From assembly GCF_000239295.1 (NCBI RefSeq), contig NZ_JH417656.1, positions 1 to 35,967 on the forward strand: 35,967 bases of DNA. The letters run 5' to 3'. The notes beneath the pieces are model-generated. The model was not told where the DNA came from. It saw nothing but the letters and a program-made list of their open reading frames with translations, and did not search any database. Numbering within the stretch: the first letter of the stretch is position 1; each line of letters begins with the position of its first letter. The position numbers were made by a program, and so were the translations under genes. Positions 1-7,430 of this stretch are shown here, piece after piece. The stretch is from Flavonifractor plautii ATCC 29863 (GTDB lineage Bacteria; Bacillota; Clostridia; Oscillospirales; Oscillospiraceae).

Positions 1-31
1 TTCACCGTCCAATATGTTTGACAAACCTACA
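1..31. mobile_element. Inner end of an insertion sequence (IS3/IS150-like terminal repeat), rest outside window
   Basis: These 31 bases are the exact reverse complement of 35936-35966. Read outward from position 31, the repeat starts TGTAGG and continues to TTGGACGGTGAA. That is the TGTA...TTGGAC pattern I associate with IS3-family (IS150-group) ends, whose tips are 5'-TG/CA-3'. It contains a short internal dyad, GTTTG-T-CAAAC. The match runs to the left edge, so the repeat may be longer. The transposase would lie to the left and is not visible. Family assignment is from remembered end motifs only. Confidence 0.6.
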
Positions 32-44
32 GGAAATCTTCTCC

Positions 45-74
45 GCATAGCAAAAGGCACGTCCGCATATACAT
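45..74 (+). promoter_or_regulatory. Possible sigma-E-type sporulation promoter
   Basis: GCATAGC at 45-51 is separated by 14 bases from CATATACAT at 66-74. This loosely resembles the mother-cell sigma-E pattern (ATA-containing -35 box, CATACA-like -10 box). spoIVF genes are sigma-E dependent in Bacillus subtilis, so the position fits. The match is imperfect and the call rests on context. Confidence 0.3.
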
Positions 75-108
75 GCTGTGAAATGCGTACAGAAGGGAAG
101 ATGCCGCG

Positions 109-1134
109 ATGGAAACGGCCTATCAAAAGTGGGAAAAGCGGAGGCAGGAGCGGACGGGCGGGCATAGGCCGGCGCTGTCCCACCGGAGAAAAAAGGGCAG
201 CGTGGCGCTGGGTCCGCGTGAGAAGCGCCGGATGGCGCAGTTGGCAGTATGTCTGGCGCTGTTTCTGGTGGTATTTATCGGAAAAGGAGTATTTCCAGGA
301 AAGCTCGCGGAGGTACGGGAGACTGTTTTGAGCGCTATTCAGGCCGACACGGATTTCAAAGCTGCGTTTGCGAGCCTGGGCCGGTCGATCTCCGAGGGGG
401 AACCGATTTTGGACACCCTGGGGGACCTTTGGGTGGAGGTCTTTGGCGGAGAGGCTGTCACGGTGCCGGACGGAGAGGGACAGGTGAGCACGCCCCTGTT
501 CCGCGCCCAGGCCGCATTTCTCAGCGGCTTCCCCGCACGTGAGGATGCGGTGAGCCACTGGTTGGGGGAGGCTGGGAAGCCGGAGCCGGTCGCTGTAGAA
601 CCAGCGGAGCCCAATACCGTACCGGAACCCACTCCGGTTCCCACCGCCACGCCGGAGCCGGCCGTAGTCCATGTAGAGTACAACGGTCCCACGCTCCCGG
701 ACAACGCCACCATGGACCGCTACAATCTGAACGCCTTGGGCGTGGGGGAGACGGTAACTCCGGCGCTGGGGTGGGTATCATCCGACTTTGGCTGGCGGGA
801 ACACCCAGTAGACGGTGGTGAGAAATTTCACAACGGCGTGGATCTGGCAGTGAACGACGGAACGGATGTTCTGGCCTTTGCCGACGGAACCGTAGACTAT
901 ATCGGCGACAGCCCGATTTACGGTCTCTACCTCCAGCTCAGCCACCCTGGAGGGCTGAAAAGCTTTTATGCCCATTGCAGCGAGCTGCTGGTTCAGCAGG
1001 GGCAGACCGTGGCGGCGGGAGAGCGGGTGGCCCTCTCGGGTGCCACCGGCAATTCCACGGGGCCCCATCTGCACTTTGAGCTGAAGCTGAACGGAGTGCT
1101 GCTCAACCCGCTCTATTATATCGAGACGAACTGA
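109..1134 (+). CDS. SpoIVFA-like membrane-anchored M23 (LytM) peptidase
   Basis: A 341-residue protein with a basic cytoplasmic N-terminus, one membrane segment at about residues 43-60, a Pro/Glu/Thr-rich linker near 160-190 and a C-terminal LytM/M23 domain. All expected zinc and catalytic residues are present: H241 and D245 (HxxxD), H289 (YAH) and H320/H322 (HLH), so it may be an active peptidoglycan endopeptidase. The next gene starts directly after the stop codon and encodes a SpoIVFB-like intramembrane protease, the arrangement of the spoIVF operon. In B. subtilis SpoIVFA holds SpoIVFB inactive in the forespore outer membrane. The role here is inferred from order and topology; a general cell-wall hydrolase is the alternative. 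Start ATG 109 follows AAGGGAAG at 93-100. Confidence 0.75.
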   Translation: METAYQKWEKRRQERTGGHRPALSHRRKKGSVALGPREKRRMAQLAVCLALFLVVFIGKGVFPGKLAEVRETVLSAIQADTDFKAAFASLGRSISEGEPILDTLGDLWVEVFGGEAVTVPDGEGQVSTPLFRAQAAFLSGFPAREDAVSHWLGEAGKPEPVAVEPAEPNTVPEPTPVPTATPEPAVVHVEYNGPTLPDNATMDRYNLNALGVGETVTPALGWVSSDFGWREHPVDGGEKFHNGVDLAVNDGTDVLAFADGTVDYIGDSPIYGLYLQLSHPGGLKSFYAHCSELLVQQGQTVAAGERVALSGATGNSTGPHLHFELKLNGVLLNPLYYIETN

Positions 1135-1734
1135 ATGCTGAGATGGAAACGAGTTGAAATCAGCGCAGGCGCGCTGCTGCTGGGGGCGGCGCTCTACTAT
1201 TTGGATGAACAGGGTGTACTGCTGATGGCCTTTTGTGCCTGTGCCCTGCATGAGCTGGGCCACTGGCTGGTCATCCGGGCCCTGGGCGGGCGGGTAACCG
1301 CCCTGCGCATCACCTGTGTCGGCGCGGAGATGCGTCTCTCCGCTCGCTGTCCGCTGGGCTGCTGGCAGCAGATAGCCGCTGCGCTGGCTGGTCCGGCGGT
1401 CAATCTGCTGGCCGCCCGGATGGCGGCCGGGCTTGGGACGGAGGGTGCGTACTGCTTTGCTGGGCTCAATCTGGCGCTGGCCGCATTCAATCTGCTGCCC
1501 GCTGTCCAACTGGACGGCGGGCGCATCCTCTGGTGTATCCTGGCGCTGCTGACCTCGGAGGAACGGGCAGAACGGCTGCTGCGGGTGCTCTCCTCCGCGC
1601 TGGCAGTGGGGCTGGTTCTCGGAGCGCTGCTGCTGCTCTGGCAGGGGAGGGGAAACCTCACTCTGCTCATTACCGCGGTTTGGCTGCTGGTGCCGCCTGC
1701 AGCCAAACCATGCCGAGGGACACGGATGGGATGA
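1135..1734 (+). CDS. SpoIVFB-like M50 site-2 protease, short form
   Basis: A 199-residue, strongly hydrophobic protein with the intramembrane metalloprotease motifs HELGH (H39, E40, H43) and NLLPAVQLDGGR (D127). The family cleaves membrane-bound substrates inside the bilayer; SpoIVFB processes pro-sigma-K in the mother cell during sporulation. The ATG immediately follows the stop of the SpoIVFA-like gene, which supports coupled expression and that role. The protein ends about 70 residues after the LDGG motif, so the C-terminal CBS domain of B. subtilis SpoIVFB is absent. The assignment to SpoIVFB rests on the neighbour and the two motifs; the substrate is not shown. Confidence 0.75.
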   Translation: MLRWKRVEISAGALLLGAALYYLDEQGVLLMAFCACALHELGHWLVIRALGGRVTALRITCVGAEMRLSARCPLGCWQQIAAALAGPAVNLLAARMAAGLGTEGAYCFAGLNLALAAFNLLPAVQLDGGRILWCILALLTSEERAERLLRVLSSALAVGLVLGALLLLWQGRGNLTLLITAVWLLVPPAAKPCRGTRMG

Positions 1735-1743
1735 AAATTCTGC

Positions 1744-1772
1744 TTGCAATCCGTTGAGACTTGTGGTAAACT
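1744..1772 (+). promoter_or_regulatory. Candidate sigma-A promoter of rplS
   Basis: TTGCAA (1744-1749), a 17-base spacer and TAAACT (1767-1772). Each box matches four of six consensus positions. The -10 box ends 16 bases before the structured rplS leader, which fits a transcript beginning near 1780. Confidence 0.45.
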
Positions 1773-1788
1773 ATTGCAGTCTCAATAA

Positions 1789-1848
1789 AGGGTGGTCCTC
1801 TGCGGCCGCCGCCAAAGGTAGGCGGCATCCATGGCTGCAAGAACACCT
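1789..1848 (+). ncRNA. Structured 5' leader of rplS, candidate L19 autoregulatory leader
   Basis: Three nested helices can be drawn. The outer stem pairs GGGTG (1790-1794) with CACCT (1844-1848). The middle stem pairs GCGGCC (1802-1807) with GGCTGC (1833-1838), including one G-U pair. The apical hairpin is GCCGCC (1808-1813), loop AAAGGTA, GGCGGC (1821-1826), with ATCCAT bulged on the 3' side. The rplS ribosome binding site follows at 1856. Firmicutes rplS genes are known to carry an L19-binding leader; I assign this by position and structure, since I could not compare it with the covariance model. Confidence 0.55.
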
Positions 1849-1871
1849 ATAAACTAGGAGGAAGTTTTAAA

Positions 1872-2213
1872 ATGGATCTCATGCAGGCGTTTAACAACAA
1901 GTACCTGAAAGCCGAGCCCCCTGTGGCGGAAGTGGGCGACACCGTCCGCGTTCACGTCCATATCAAGGAAGGAAACCGCGAGCGTATCCAGGTCTTCGAA
2001 GGCACCGTCATCGCCAAGAAGCACGGCGGCATCGAGGAGACCATCACCGTGCGCCGCATCTCCTATGGCGTCGGTGTGGAAAAGGTGTTCCCCATCCACG
2101 CTCCCACCATTGAGAAGATCGAGACCGTCCGCAAGGGTAAGGTCCGCCGCGCGAAGCTCTATTACCTGCGCGACCGCGTGGGCAAGAGCGCTAAGGTCAA
2201 GGAGCGCATCTGA
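1872..2213 (+). CDS. rplS: 50S ribosomal protein L19
   Basis: The 113-residue product is a standard-length L19, which sits at the 30S-50S interface. The sequence carries the typical L19 core: [20 protein letters not shown], then [10 protein letters not shown] and a basic C-terminus with [18 protein letters not shown] 1872 has a strong AGGAGG at 1856-1861. It is preceded by its own promoter and leader and followed by a strong terminator, so it is a single-gene unit. In B. subtilis rplS lies just before ylqF (rbgA) and rnhB; here a 2 kb amidohydrolase unit separates them. Confidence 0.98.
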   Translation: MDLMQAFNNKYLKAEPPVAEVGDTVRVHVHIKEGNRERIQVFEGTVIAKKHGGIEETITVRRISYGVGVEKVFPIHAPTIEKIETVRKGKVRRAKLYYLRDRVGKSAKVKERI

Positions 2214-2226
2214 GTCTTGGATATTG

Positions 2227-2263
2227 GGCTGTGGAGAGGCAACTGCCTCTCCACAGCCTTTTT
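2227..2263 (+). terminator. Rho-independent terminator after rplS
   Basis: A perfect 14-bp stem, GGCTGTGGAGAGGC (2227-2240) with its complement at 2245-2258 and an AACT loop, followed by five T. Confidence 0.95.
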
Positions 2264-2341
2264 ATAAGTATTTCTTCTGCAATACTGAGGCTCACATCTC
2301 TATACCGCGGAGTATAATATGTGAAAAATAACAAATTTAAT

Positions 2342-2370
2342 TTGCGTTTTTCCTTGATATGATGTATAAA
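2342..2370 (+). promoter_or_regulatory. Candidate promoter of the amidohydrolase gene
   Basis: TTGCGT (2342-2347), a 17-base spacer and TATAAA (2365-2370). The surrounding 2260-2380 stretch is AT-rich compared with its neighbours. A perfect TATAAT also occurs at 2313-2318, inside the dyad TATAC-N6-GTATA (2301-2316), but it lacks a recognisable -35 box. Confidence 0.45.
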
Positions 2371-2468
2371 ATGTGATACGCTGTGATCATGAAGACTGGA
2401 AGGAGGGTAGGGGGCCGCACGCTGATCCAGGAATTCAGAAAGAAGAATATGATGAGGGAGGAACCATA

Positions 2469-4475
2469 ATGTCACGCAGACGCATTTGTAAAGCTCTCGC
2501 CGCATGCTTAGTCCTCGCTACACTTCTCTCAGCATTCCCTGCAATGGCAGCCGGTACAGAGGCTGCCGACAGCGTATACCGCAACGGAAACATCTATACT
2601 GTGGATGAGGCATTTTCCAAGGCCACCGCGCTGGCGATCAAAGGCGACCGCCTGGTCTATGTAGGCGGTGAGGCCGGTGTGGAGGCTTACATCGGTCCCG
2701 ATACCAAGGTTGTCGATTTGGGTGGAGAGACGGTCATTCCAGGCTTGGTGGAGGGACATATGCACGTGGCTGGCTTGGGCAGCAGTCTGATGAATCTGGA
2801 CTGCTTCTGGATGCCCAAGCAGGCGATTTTGGATCTAGTCAAGGCGGCCGCCGAACAGGCAAAGCCAGGGGAGTGGATCCAGGGCCGCGGCTGGATGAAC
2901 ACAGTATGGGAGGACACCAGCTACCCTACAAAGGAGGAGTTGGACGCGGTTGCCCCAAACAACCCAGTATTCCTGACCCGGGCATGCGGGCATATGGGCT
3001 GGGCCAACAGCAAGGCCATCGAGTTGGCTGGGATTACCCCCGATACGCCAAATCCCCAGGGCGGCGAGTACCTGAAGAATGCAAATGGAGAGCTGCTGGG
3101 CTGTATGACCGATACCGCCATGAATCCCATCCGGGAGCTGATTCCAGAGCTGACGGTGGAGCAGATGCAGGAAGGCCTGCTGAAAGCGCAAGAGCAGCTA
3201 TTCTCTTATGGGCTGACCTCTGCGATGGATGCAGGCAACAGCATTGAGGTATATAACGAGGTCTTTGTACCCCTGTATGAGTCCGGAGAGTTGAAGCTGC
3301 GCGTCTACGGGATGATTTCCCACACATCTGCCGCAGGAGAGACCGCCGAGTATTTGAAGAGCCATCCCATTGACAATGAGAATTACGAGCCTTTATACAA
3401 CAATCATCTCAGTCTGCGCTGCGTAAAAATGTTTGCGGATGGGTCTTTGGGTGCCCGTTCTGCCGCCATGCTGGAACCCTACTCCGACCGTGAGGGCCAT
3501 ATCGGCGATTACCGCTATACACAGGAACAGGTGAACGAAGTCGTTAAGGTGGCCTATGACGCCGGTTATCAGATTGCGACCCACTGCATCGGTGACGGCG
3601 CCAACAACCAGATGATCAACGCCTATGAGGCAGCCATCAAGGCCAATCCCCGGGATGACCACCGTCTGCGCATTGAGCACTTCCAGATTGTGGCGCCCGC
3701 TGACATTGACCGCGCCATCAGCCTGGGAATTCTGCCCTCTATGCAGACCACACACGCTACCTCTGACATGCTGGTGGCGGAGGATCGCGTGGGTAGTGAG
3801 CGCATCAAGGGGGCCTATGCCTGGCGTACCATTTTGGACAAGGGCAGTGTGATTCCCAACGGCTCCGATGCTCCGGTCGAGCTGGTAAACCCCTACCACG
3901 GTATCTATGCAGCCGTGACCCGCACCAACCGCCTGGGTGAGCCAAAGGGCGGCTGGCATATTGAAGAGGCCATGACCCGTGAGGAGGCCCTGCGTTCCTT
4001 TACCAACTGGTCTGCCTATGCAGAGTTCAATGAGGATATCAAGGGTTCCCTGGAGGTCGGCAAGCTGGCGGACTTTGCAGTGATTGACCGTGATCTGATG
4101 ACCTGCCCCGCAGAGTACATCAAGGACACCCAAGTGCTGCTTACCGTCTCCGGAGGTGAGGAGGTCTACCGCAAGGATGCCTCTGTTCCCACAGTGATGT
4201 GGAATGGCCTGGTTCAGTCCTTCAACAACAAGCTAGTTGTGGAGCCCGGGAAAATCTGGGTTCCTCTGAACGACATTGTGAACGGTATCAGTGCAGAAAA
4301 GCGCACAGAAGGCTCCAGCGTTCTGGTTACGCTGGATGGCAAGTCGGTTAAGCTGCCCGTCAAGACTGTGGACGGCGTAGAGTATGTCGCCGTGCGCGCC
4401 CTCTTTGAGGGCCTGGGCCGCAACGTGACCTGGTATGCACCCAGTAACTGCGTCTCCATCGGCTGGCTCAAATAG
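2469..4475 (+). CDS. Exported amidohydrolase (YtcJ/Amidohydro_3 type) with C-terminal stalk domain
   Basis: A 668-residue protein from ATG 2469, chosen because GAGGGAGGA lies 6 bases upstream and a clean Sec signal peptide follows (basic MSRRR, hydrophobic core, AMA cleavage near residue 27). The catalytic part has the metal-binding HMH motif (VEGHMH), later histidines in THCIGDG and RIEHFQI and the aspartate in NGSDAP, as in metal-dependent hydrolases of the YtcJ group. The last 80 or so residues (IWVPLNDIVNGI ... YVAVRALFEGLG) resemble the copper amine oxidase N-terminal-like stalk domain common on surface proteins of Clostridia. Substrate is unknown. The gene has its own promoter and terminator and interrupts the usual rplS-rbgA order. 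Confidence 0.85.
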   Translation: MSRRRICKALAACLVLATLLSAFPAMAAGTEAADSVYRNGNIYTVDEAFSKATALAIKGDRLVYVGGEAGVEAYIGPDTKVVDLGGETVIPGLVEGHMHVAGLGSSLMNLDCFWMPKQAILDLVKAAAEQAKPGEWIQGRGWMNTVWEDTSYPTKEELDAVAPNNPVFLTRACGHMGWANSKAIELAGITPDTPNPQGGEYLKNANGELLGCMTDTAMNPIRELIPELTVEQMQEGLLKAQEQLFSYGLTSAMDAGNSIEVYNEVFVPLYESGELKLRVYGMISHTSAAGETAEYLKSHPIDNENYEPLYNNHLSLRCVKMFADGSLGARSAAMLEPYSDREGHIGDYRYTQEQVNEVVKVAYDAGYQIATHCIGDGANNQMINAYEAAIKANPRDDHRLRIEHFQIVAPADIDRAISLGILPSMQTTHATSDMLVAEDRVGSERIKGAYAWRTILDKGSVIPNGSDAPVELVNPYHGIYAAVTRTNRLGEPKGGWHIEEAMTREEALRSFTNWSAYAEFNEDIKGSLEVGKLADFAVIDRDLMTCPAEYIKDTQVLLTVSGGEEVYRKDASVPTVMWNGLVQSFNNKLVVEPGKIWVPLNDIVNGISAEKRTEGSSVLVTLDGKSVKLPVKTVDGVEYVAVRALFEGLGRNVTWYAPSNCVSIGWLK

Positions 4476-4492
4476 TACGATCCAAAGCCGCT

Positions 4493-4525
4493 AAAAAGTG
4501 TCCGGCCATTGGCCGGGCACTTTTT
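4493..4525 (+). terminator. Terminator after the amidohydrolase gene, usable in both directions
   Basis: AAAAAGTG-T-CCGGCC (4493-4507) pairs with GGCCGG-G-CACTTTTT (4511-4525), with one T-G pair. The A-run on the left and T-run on the right would allow termination on either strand. Confidence 0.93.
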
Positions 4526-4539
4526 ATGCGTCTTTGCCC

Positions 4540-4568
4540 TTTTCAAATACCGGAGCATTGTGTATAAT
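4540..4568 (+). promoter_or_regulatory. Promoter of the rbgA-rnhB operon
   Basis: TTTTCA (4540-4545), a 17-base spacer and a perfect TATAAT (4563-4568), just after the preceding terminator and about 30 bases before the GTG start of rbgA. Confidence 0.65.
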
Positions 4569-4598
4569 ACAAGAATATTCGGTAGAGAGGGTGAACGC

Positions 4599-5483
4599 GT
4601 GAATATTCAGTGGTATCCTGGCCATATGACCAAAACCAGGCGGCAGATCCAGGCGGATCTCAAACTGGTGGATCTGGTGGCGGAGATCATAGACGCCCGC
4701 ATCCCTATCTCCAGCCGTAACCCTGATATTGACGAACTGGTGGGGGAGAAACCCCGCCTGATCGTACTCAACCGGGCGGATCAGGCCGATCCGGCCATGA
4801 ACCGGGTATGGACTGACTGGTTCCGCAGACAGGGCTGGGCGGTGCTGGAGACCAACGCCAGAGACGGCAAGGGAGTTGGCCAGTTCTCCACCGTCATCCG
4901 GCAGGCGCTGAAGGAGAAGCTGGAGCAGTGGAAGGCCAAGGGGCTGGTGGGCCGCCCCGTGCGGGCCATGGTGGTGGGGGTCCCCAACGTGGGAAAGTCC
5001 ACCTTCATCAACCAGGTGGCCAAGCGGAAGTCCGCCAAGGCGGGCAACCGGCCGGGCGTCACCCGGGGCAAACAGTGGGTAAGTGTGGATGCCGGGCTGG
5101 AGCTTTTGGATACCCCAGGCATCCTCTGGCCCAAGTTTGAGGACGAGACTACCGGCATCCATCTGGCCTTTACTGGCGCTGTAAAGGACGAAATCATGGA
5201 TCTGGAGACCCTGGCCTGTCACCTCATTGAGCTGCTGGCCCGGCGCTACCCCCAGGCGCTGGCCGAGCGGTATAAGCTGGAGGCTGACCCAGGGCTGCCT
5301 GGCTGGGAGCTGCTGGAGCTCTGCGGCAAAAAGCGGGGCTTCCGGATCTCTGGCGGCGAGGTGGACACCGAGCGCATGGCGAAGGTGCTTCTGGACGAGT
5401 ACCGCTCCGGCAAGCTGGGAAACTTGACATTTGAGACGCCCCAAGATCTGGAGAGCCGGGAGGCGGCCCATGGCAGAGATTGA
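4599..5483 (+). CDS. rbgA: Ribosome biogenesis GTPase RbgA (YlqF)
   Basis: A circularly permuted GTPase of 294 residues needed for late 50S subunit assembly. The start is GTG 4599: it gives the family N-terminus (V)NIQWYPGHM and has AGAGAGG 8 bases upstream, whereas the upstream ATG at 4509 falls inside the preceding terminator. The motifs appear in permuted order: the G4-type NRAD near residue 58, the P-loop GVPNVGKST at about 127-135, then DTPG. The C-terminal helical domain that contacts the ribosome follows. It overlaps rnhB by 14 bases, the same gene order as in B. subtilis. Confidence 0.95.
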   Translation: MNIQWYPGHMTKTRRQIQADLKLVDLVAEIIDARIPISSRNPDIDELVGEKPRLIVLNRADQADPAMNRVWTDWFRRQGWAVLETNARDGKGVGQFSTVIRQALKEKLEQWKAKGLVGRPVRAMVVGVPNVGKSTFINQVAKRKSAKAGNRPGVTRGKQWVSVDAGLELLDTPGILWPKFEDETTGIHLAFTGAVKDEIMDLETLACHLIELLARRYPQALAERYKLEADPGLPGWELLELCGKKRGFRISGGEVDTERMAKVLLDEYRSGKLGNLTFETPQDLESREAAHGRD

Positions 5484-6084
5484 CCGCTGGGCGCTGGAGC
5501 GGGCCTGCTGGGCGAGGGGGATCGCCCTGGTGTGCGGCTGTGACGAGGCGGGGGCGGGCCCGCTGGCCGGCGCGGTCTACGCCGGGGCGGTCATTCTGCC
5601 CCCCGAGTGCTCCATTGAGGGACTCAACGACTCCAAGCAGGTGACGCCCAAGCGGCGGGATGCCCTGTACGACACGATCCGAACCGTGGCGGTGGCCTGG
5701 GCGGTGGCCCGGGTAGAGGCCGAGGAGATTGACGCCACCGATATCCTCAGCGCCCGCATTAAGGCCATGCAGATGGCCATCGACCGCCTGGAGCCCGCAC
5801 CCGGCTTTGCGCTGATCGACGGCAACCGGGACCACGGCAAAACGGCGGCTATCCTCCTGGAGCACCAGACGGTTGTAAAGGGAGACAGCCTTTCGGCTTC
5901 GATCGCCGCAGCCTCTATCCTGGCCAAGGTGAGCCGGGACCGCTATATGGAGCAGATGGCGGAACGCTACCCGGAATATGAGTTCGAGCGCCACAAGGGC
6001 TACGGCACCAAGCGGCACTATGAGCTGCTGCGCCGGTACGGCCCCTGTCCCATCCACCGGCGGACCTTTTTGAAGAAGCTGTGA
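5470..6084 (+). CDS. rnhB: Ribonuclease HII
   Basis: A 204-residue RNase HII, which removes ribonucleotides and RNA from RNA-DNA hybrids. ATG 5470 has GGGAGG at 5458-5463; it lies inside the end of rbgA. Catalytic residues are visible: D25 and E26 in CDEAG, the aspartate in FALIDGN, and the aspartate of the KGDSLSASIAAASILAKVSRD block. LNDSKQV and HKGYGTKRHYE are also typical. One deviation stands out: the usual DExGRGPLAG motif reads DEAGAGPLAG, with A29 (codon GCG at 5554-5556) replacing the arginine of the GRG junction-recognition motif. Confidence 0.95.
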   Translation: MAEIDRWALERACWARGIALVCGCDEAGAGPLAGAVYAGAVILPPECSIEGLNDSKQVTPKRRDALYDTIRTVAVAWAVARVEAEEIDATDILSARIKAMQMAIDRLEPAPGFALIDGNRDHGKTAAILLEHQTVVKGDSLSASIAAASILAKVSRDRYMEQMAERYPEYEFERHKGYGTKRHYELLRRYGPCPIHRRTFLKKL

Positions 6085-6452
6085 GCGGGGGAGAGGCAAA
6101 GCTGCTGGGCCGCTGGGGGGAGGCGCTGGCGGCGGCGGAGCTGCGGCGAAAGGGCTGGAAGGTCTTGGCGGCCGGATACCGCAGCCGGTTTGGGGAAATT
6201 GACCTCATAGCAGCTACTGACAAGTATTTATCCTTTATAGAAGTAAAGCTTCGGACGGAGGAGCGCTTTGCCCTCGGACGGGAGGCGGTGGATCGCCGGA
6301 AGCAGGCCCGCCTGCGCGCCACGGCGGAGCTCTATCTGGCGGAGCACCCGGAGGAGGCGCGCCAGCCCCGCTTTGACGTGGCGGAGATCTACGCCCCCCA
6401 GGGCACCGCCACCCGCCGCCCCCGGATCACCTGGCTTGAAAATGCATTTTAG
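6081..6452 (+). CDS. yraN: UPF0102 (YraN) nuclease-fold protein
   Basis: A 123-residue UPF0102 protein. The motif FGEIDLIA ... LSFIEVKLRT matches the E-x-D...E-x-K core of restriction-endonuclease-like folds. No activity is firmly assigned to the family, but yraN commonly sits beside rnhB, as here. The start is GTG 6081, overlapping the rnhB stop (GTGA), which suggests translational coupling. Confidence 0.92.
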   Translation: MSGGEAKLLGRWGEALAAAELRRKGWKVLAAGYRSRFGEIDLIAATDKYLSFIEVKLRTEERFALGREAVDRRKQARLRATAELYLAEHPEEARQPRFDVAEIYAPQGTATRRPRITWLENAF

Positions 6453-6464
6453 GGGGAGTTCCAG

Positions 6465-7430
6465 ATGGAGCGGTATGCAATTGATTTGTTTGACGGACAC
6501 TGTGACGCGGTGTTTCTGCGCTATCTCTCCGGCGGAGGCCTGCGCCGGAACGACGGCCATGTGGATCTGGAGCGTATGGGGAAATACCGCCGCTGCGCCC
6601 AGTTTTTCGCCCTGTTCGGAGAGCCGGAGCCCACCCCGGTTCGGGATCTCAGCGGGAAAACCCACCGGGAGCTCTTTCTGGAGGAGTACGCGCTCTTTGA
6701 GCGGGAAATGGCGGCCAATGCCGATCTGGCAGCCTTTTGCCGCACAGGCGCGGAGGCGGAGGCGGCCTTTCGGTCGGGGCGGAGGGCGGCTTTCCTCTCG
6801 GTGGAGGGGGCGGAGCTGCTGGACTGCTCCCTGGAGCGGCTGGAGGAGGCCCACGCCATGGGGGTTCGGGCCGTCAACCCCACATGGAACCACGTCAACG
6901 CCCTCTCCGGCACGAATGCAGAGGAGCCGGAGCGGGGGCTGACGCCTCAGGGCAGGGCGTTCGTCCGCAAAATGGAGCGGCTGGGCATGCTGGTGGACGT
7001 GTCCCACCTGTCGGATCCAGGCTTCTGGGACGTGGTGGAGGAGCTGAGCGGCCCCTTTTTTGCCAGCCATTCCAATGCCCGGGCGGTCTTTTCTCATCCC
7101 AGGAACTTGACCGATGAGCAATTTACTGCCATAATAGACCACAACGGAGTGGTTGGCCTTAACCTCTACGCCAACTTCCTGGGGGAGCGGGCCGACCTGG
7201 ACACCGCCATCGCCCACCTGGAGCACTGGCTGGAGCTGGGGGGCGAGCGGACCGTCGCTTTGGGCGGCGATCTGGACGGCTGTTCCAGCCTGCCGGAGGG
7301 GATCACGGGTATTCAGGATCTGGACCGGCTGTGGGAGCGGCTGCTGCAGCGGAATTACAGCGAGGCGCTGGTGCGCGCCCTGTTTTTTGAGAATCTGATG
7401 AGGGTTGTGAGCGAAGTATGTACTATGTAA
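6465..7430 (+). CDS. Membrane dipeptidase-type (M19) peptidase
   Basis: A 321-residue member of the M19 renal dipeptidase family, binuclear zinc enzymes that hydrolyse dipeptides. Metal-ligand motifs are present: DGHCD near residue 10 (HxD), the glutamate in LSVEGAE, VDVSHL, the histidine in FASHSN and the LGGDLDG block. No signal peptide is visible, so it is probably cytoplasmic despite the family name. ATG 6465 follows AGGGGGAG. The 3' end overlaps thrC by 13 bases. Substrate is not known; D-amino-acid-containing dipeptides are possible in this family. Confidence 0.9.
   Translation: MERYAIDLFDGHCDAVFLRYLSGGGLRRNDGHVDLERMGKYRRCAQFFALFGEPEPTPVRDLSGKTHRELFLEEYALFEREMAANADLAAFCRTGAEAEAAFRSGRRAAFLSVEGAELLDCSLERLEEAHAMGVRAVNPTWNHVNALSGTNAEEPERGLTPQGRAFVRKMERLGMLVDVSHLSDPGFWDVVEELSGPFFASHSNARAVFSHPRNLTDEQFTAIIDHNGVVGLNLYANFLGERADLDTAIAHLEHWLELGGERTVALGGDLDGCSSLPEGITGIQDLDRLWERLLQRNYSEALVRALFFENLMRVVSEVCTM

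Noticed and set aside
14-331. A 105-codon frame beginning in the left terminal repeat
   Set aside because: It overlaps the M23 gene in another frame, its product is Arg/Trp/Gly-rich without family features, and it has no ribosome binding site.
2301-2318. Perfect TATAAT within a TATAC-N6-GTATA dyad before the amidohydrolase
   Set aside because: No -35 box occurs at suitable spacing, and a better-spaced pair lies at 2342-2370. It is kept only as a remark on the promoter.
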